Shown here: one piece after another, positions 61,958 to 64,000 of the stretch
How positions within the stretch are numbered: the first letter of the stretch is position 1
Layout of the letters: every line of letters starts with the position of its first letter
Assembly (NCBI GenBank): GCA_900545705.1
Contig: URAK01000001.1
Coordinates: forward strand, 62,001 to 126,000
Reading direction: 5' to 3'
DNA: 64,000 bases
Origin: an uncultured Opitutales bacterium
GTDB lineage: Bacteria; Verrucomicrobiota; Verrucomicrobiia; Opitutales; Intestinicryptomonadaceae
Made by a program: the position numbers and the translations under genes
The notes under the pieces: generated by a model
What the model was told of the DNA's origin: nothing
The model's database searches: none
Seen by the model: only the letters and a program-made list of their open reading frames with translations

Positions 61958-62836
61958 ATGGATTCATTTTACTTTTGGGAGTTTTTAGCAATACAGGCGG
62001 CGCTGATAGGCATATCCATTGCTTGCATATACGTTAGGCGCAACGGATATTTTGGCGTGAGATTTACGTACACGCTTTCAGACGACGAAATTTGGCGTGC
62101 GGTAAATTCGCGCTTCGGAATATTGTTCGCGCCGGTAGCCGCGGCTTTTACGCTTGCGGGGCTCATTTTCGACGGAGCTCTCAAGGACTGGCAAGCGGCG
62201 TTTCTCATTCCGGAAATAGCCATTCTTTGGGCCATATCCGTTTACTCTTACTTTTACGCTAAAAAACTCTACCTTAAAAAATATCCGAATGTTTCGGCAT
62301 CGCCCATTGTAGCCATAAAAAAAAGTTGCAGAAAATTCGCAAAGTTCGATTTGGCGTTTTTTATATTTTATATTGTAGTCTGTGTCGCGCTTGTATTGTG
62401 GATTTACAATTTATGCCTGCCGTATTGGGACGTGAAAGTTCCGACGCATTGGAATGCAAAGGGGGAAATTGACGGATATATGATTATGTCAAAATCGTTC
62501 GTATCGGACATTTCCATATTGTATTCAATGGGCGCGGCGGGGGTATTTATAGGCTTTTTGGTATCGATTGTAGGCGGCTGTTCTTTGAAATACTTTTCGC
62601 CATTTACTGGGGGAACATCGTTTGGGGTTGCGTTTGCTTTTTTCTGGGCGGGAACGCAATATTCAATATATAACGCCTATCTAAACGGCGGGAAGTTGGA
62701 GCTAATGTCAGGGACATGCGGGGTGCTTATGGTTTTGGCTATTGTGTTTTTCGCGCTTTCGATTGTTTGTACTTTGGTGTGGTCATGCGCGTATGTAAAC
62801 AGGTTTAATTCCGCCGCGGCTGTGAAATCTCAATAA
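61958..62836 (+). CDS. SdpI/DUF1648-like membrane protein with inverted domain order
   Basis: A 292-residue protein with about seven hydrophobic helices. Residues 31-54 (YFGVRFTYTLSDDEIWRAV...) match the segment that usually sits in the C-terminal half of SdpI immunity proteins (GIRTPWTLS...VW). The DUF1648 motif PTHWNAKGEIDGY, normally N-terminal, follows at about 162-174. So the two halves appear permuted. SdpI-type proteins protect against SdpC-like toxins and can act as membrane sensors, but DUF1648 proteins have wider, unknown roles. No toxin gene is adjacent. It is followed by a binding-lipoprotein gene 41 bases downstream. Confidence 0.75.
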   Translation: MDSFYFWEFLAIQAALIGISIACIYVRRNGYFGVRFTYTLSDDEIWRAVNSRFGILFAPVAAAFTLAGLIFDGALKDWQAAFLIPEIAILWAISVYSYFYAKKLYLKKYPNVSASPIVAIKKSCRKFAKFDLAFFIFYIVVCVALVLWIYNLCLPYWDVKVPTHWNAKGEIDGYMIMSKSFVSDISILYSMGAAGVFIGFLVSIVGGCSLKYFSPFTGGTSFGVAFAFFWAGTQYSIYNAYLNGGKLELMSGTCGVLMVLAIVFFALSIVCTLVWSCAYVNRFNSAAAVKSQ

Positions 62837-62877
62837 AATGTTGCGCGCCCGCCGTTTGTCGGGTTAACATTTGCGGC

Positions 62878-63972
62878 ATGAAAATAAATTGCTCGAAATT
62901 CTTTGCCGCGCTTTCGATTGCGGCGGCGGCAGTGCTCTCGGCCTGCTCAACCGCCCCGAAGTTTGGCGAGGACGTCTATCCGATGGGCGCAATCCTGCCG
63001 CTTACGGGCGAAAACTCCGAAGCGGCGCGCGAGGTTCTAAACGGAATGGAGCTCGCCGCGCAAAAGCTGAACGCCTCCGGCGGAATGTCGGGGCTTAAAA
63101 TAAAAATTGTCGCGCGCGACGCCAACGGCTCCGACAACCTGTCGTTCGAGGAACATTTCGACTCGCTCCGCCGCGACGGAGTCAGGGTGATTTCCGTCGG
63201 GTTCGACGAAAATGTGGTCGCATGGCACCAAAGGCTCTGCAAGTGCGACGACGCCTTTATAAACTATTTTTGCCAGTACCCGCCCGCGACTCTCGATTCG
63301 CAAAACAGCGCGCGGATTTTTCTAAACGGCGCGCAGGACGGCGACATTCTTTCAAAGGCCGTAGAGCGCTCTGACAGGCGCGACACCCGCATAGTTTTAA
63401 TGAGCGTAGACTCGATGTTCGGGAAGGCGTGCGGAGACTACCTCGCCTTTTGCGTGAGGCTTGAGCGCACAAAGCTTTACACGGACGTGTTTTCGCAAAA
63501 TACGCGCGACTTTTCAATTTTCAGCTCTCAAATGAAGCGCCTTTTCCCCGACTGCATTTTTTACGTCGGGCGTGGCGGCGAGCTTGAAAATTTTGTCAAA
63601 AGCGTCGCAAGCGAAGGATACAAAGGGCGCGTTGCGGCGAGCGCGGTTTTCGACTTCAAGCCCTTTAAAATTCCCGAAGGCATAAAGTTTTGCCGCACCG
63701 CCACCCTGTTTGAGCTCGGCAAAATAAATACGGCGGTTTCGCGCGGGTTTGTCGCCGAATACAAGTCGAAATACGGCAAGGCTCCAACGTGGCCCGCGGC
63801 TTACGGGTACGACGCCGTTATGGAGCTTTCAAAGGCGGTTGAGGCGGCGAAGTTTAATCCGTCGAAAATGCGCAGCTACTTTGAGGGAAGAAAGACGGAC
63901 GGGGCAATCGGCAGACTGGAATTCGACAAGACCGCCGACCCGACTTCCGAACTTGAACTTGCCAGCTATTGA
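62878..63972 (+). CDS. Peripla_BP_6-type (Leu/Ile/Val-binding-like) substrate-binding lipoprotein
   Basis: A 364-residue protein with a lipoprotein signal (LSIAAAAVLSACSTAPK, Cys23). The mature part begins GAILPLTGENSEAAREVLNGMELAAQKLNA, the classic LivJ/LivK-type opening, and ends with PTWPAAYGYDAVMELSKAVEAA. It would bind a small ligand in the periplasm. No Liv-type permease or ATPase genes lie in the window, so it may work with a remote transporter or as a sensor/outer-membrane component. It is followed by the window edge. Confidence 0.88.
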   Translation: MKINCSKFFAALSIAAAAVLSACSTAPKFGEDVYPMGAILPLTGENSEAAREVLNGMELAAQKLNASGGMSGLKIKIVARDANGSDNLSFEEHFDSLRRDGVRVISVGFDENVVAWHQRLCKCDDAFINYFCQYPPATLDSQNSARIFLNGAQDGDILSKAVERSDRRDTRIVLMSVDSMFGKACGDYLAFCVRLERTKLYTDVFSQNTRDFSIFSSQMKRLFPDCIFYVGRGGELENFVKSVASEGYKGRVAASAVFDFKPFKIPEGIKFCRTATLFELGKINTAVSRGFVAEYKSKYGKAPTWPAAYGYDAVMELSKAVEAAKFNPSKMRSYFEGRKTDGAIGRLEFDKTADPTSELELASY

Positions 63973-64000
63973 TGCAGTTGCCGCGGCCGCCAGATTTGGA

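Overview
The window looks like a chromosome segment of a Gram-negative member of the Verrucomicrobiota, probably an Opitutales-like or gut-type lineage. The pointers are a PEP-CTERM exported protein, a Verrucomicrobia-style type IV pilin/pseudopilin set, Gram-negative envelope genes (kdsA, an MsbA-like exporter, a PpiD/SurA-like chaperone, sppA), peptidoglycan-recycling functions, and many exported glycan-active enzymes. Taxonomy is inferred from gene content only.

Region 1 (1-20647) is a surface-polysaccharide locus, almost all on the minus strand. Its left part (1-8918) is visibly AT-rich. It holds a frameshifted F420-hydrogenase-beta-like protein, two Wzy/O-antigen-ligase-type membrane proteins, a GT2 glycosyltransferase, an initiating sugar-phosphate transferase, a GT-C glycosyltransferase and a HAD-UbiA prenyltransferase fusion. 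After a small plus-strand ORF and a hairpin terminator comes a compact operon (18757 down to 9416): rfbF, rfbG, rfbH, an SDR, a ThDP-dependent enzyme, two GT2 enzymes and a pyruvyl transferase. This gene set points to a CDP-3,6-dideoxyhexose, possibly one carrying a two-carbon branch as in yersiniose. An MsbA-like ABC exporter lies upstream.

Region 2 (20792-33575) mixes exported carbohydrate-related proteins with housekeeping genes. It includes a DUF2238 membrane protein, a polysaccharide-deacetylase-like protein, rsmG, ndk, a GH-A-type lipoprotein hydrolase, a Tat-type FAD oxidoreductase, a short pseudopilin, an exported DapA-like protein, an RluA-type pseudouridine synthase and a six-hairpin glycosidase.

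Region 3 (33941-43679) is mostly core: ubiE/menG, a ClpX-like unfoldase with a duplicated C-terminal small domain, an HU/IHF protein, hisS, an AzgA-type purine permease, a YifB/ComM ATPase, a CinA C-terminal amidase and sppA.

Region 4 (44346-63972) holds a Lys/Ala-tailed carbohydrate-binding-like protein, a PpiD-like chaperone, a MurU-AmgK fusion, a PEP-CTERM protein, kdsA-pyrG, mgtE and a major-pilin-like protein. It continues with a sigma-54-activator-like regulator whose GAFTGA and Walker B motifs are degenerate, a DMT exporter, a HAD protein, an archaeal/eukaryal-type proS, an SdpI-like protein with inverted domain order, and an orphan branched-chain-amino-acid-type binding lipoprotein. 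I saw no tRNA, rRNA, CRISPR array, insertion sequence or phage module.
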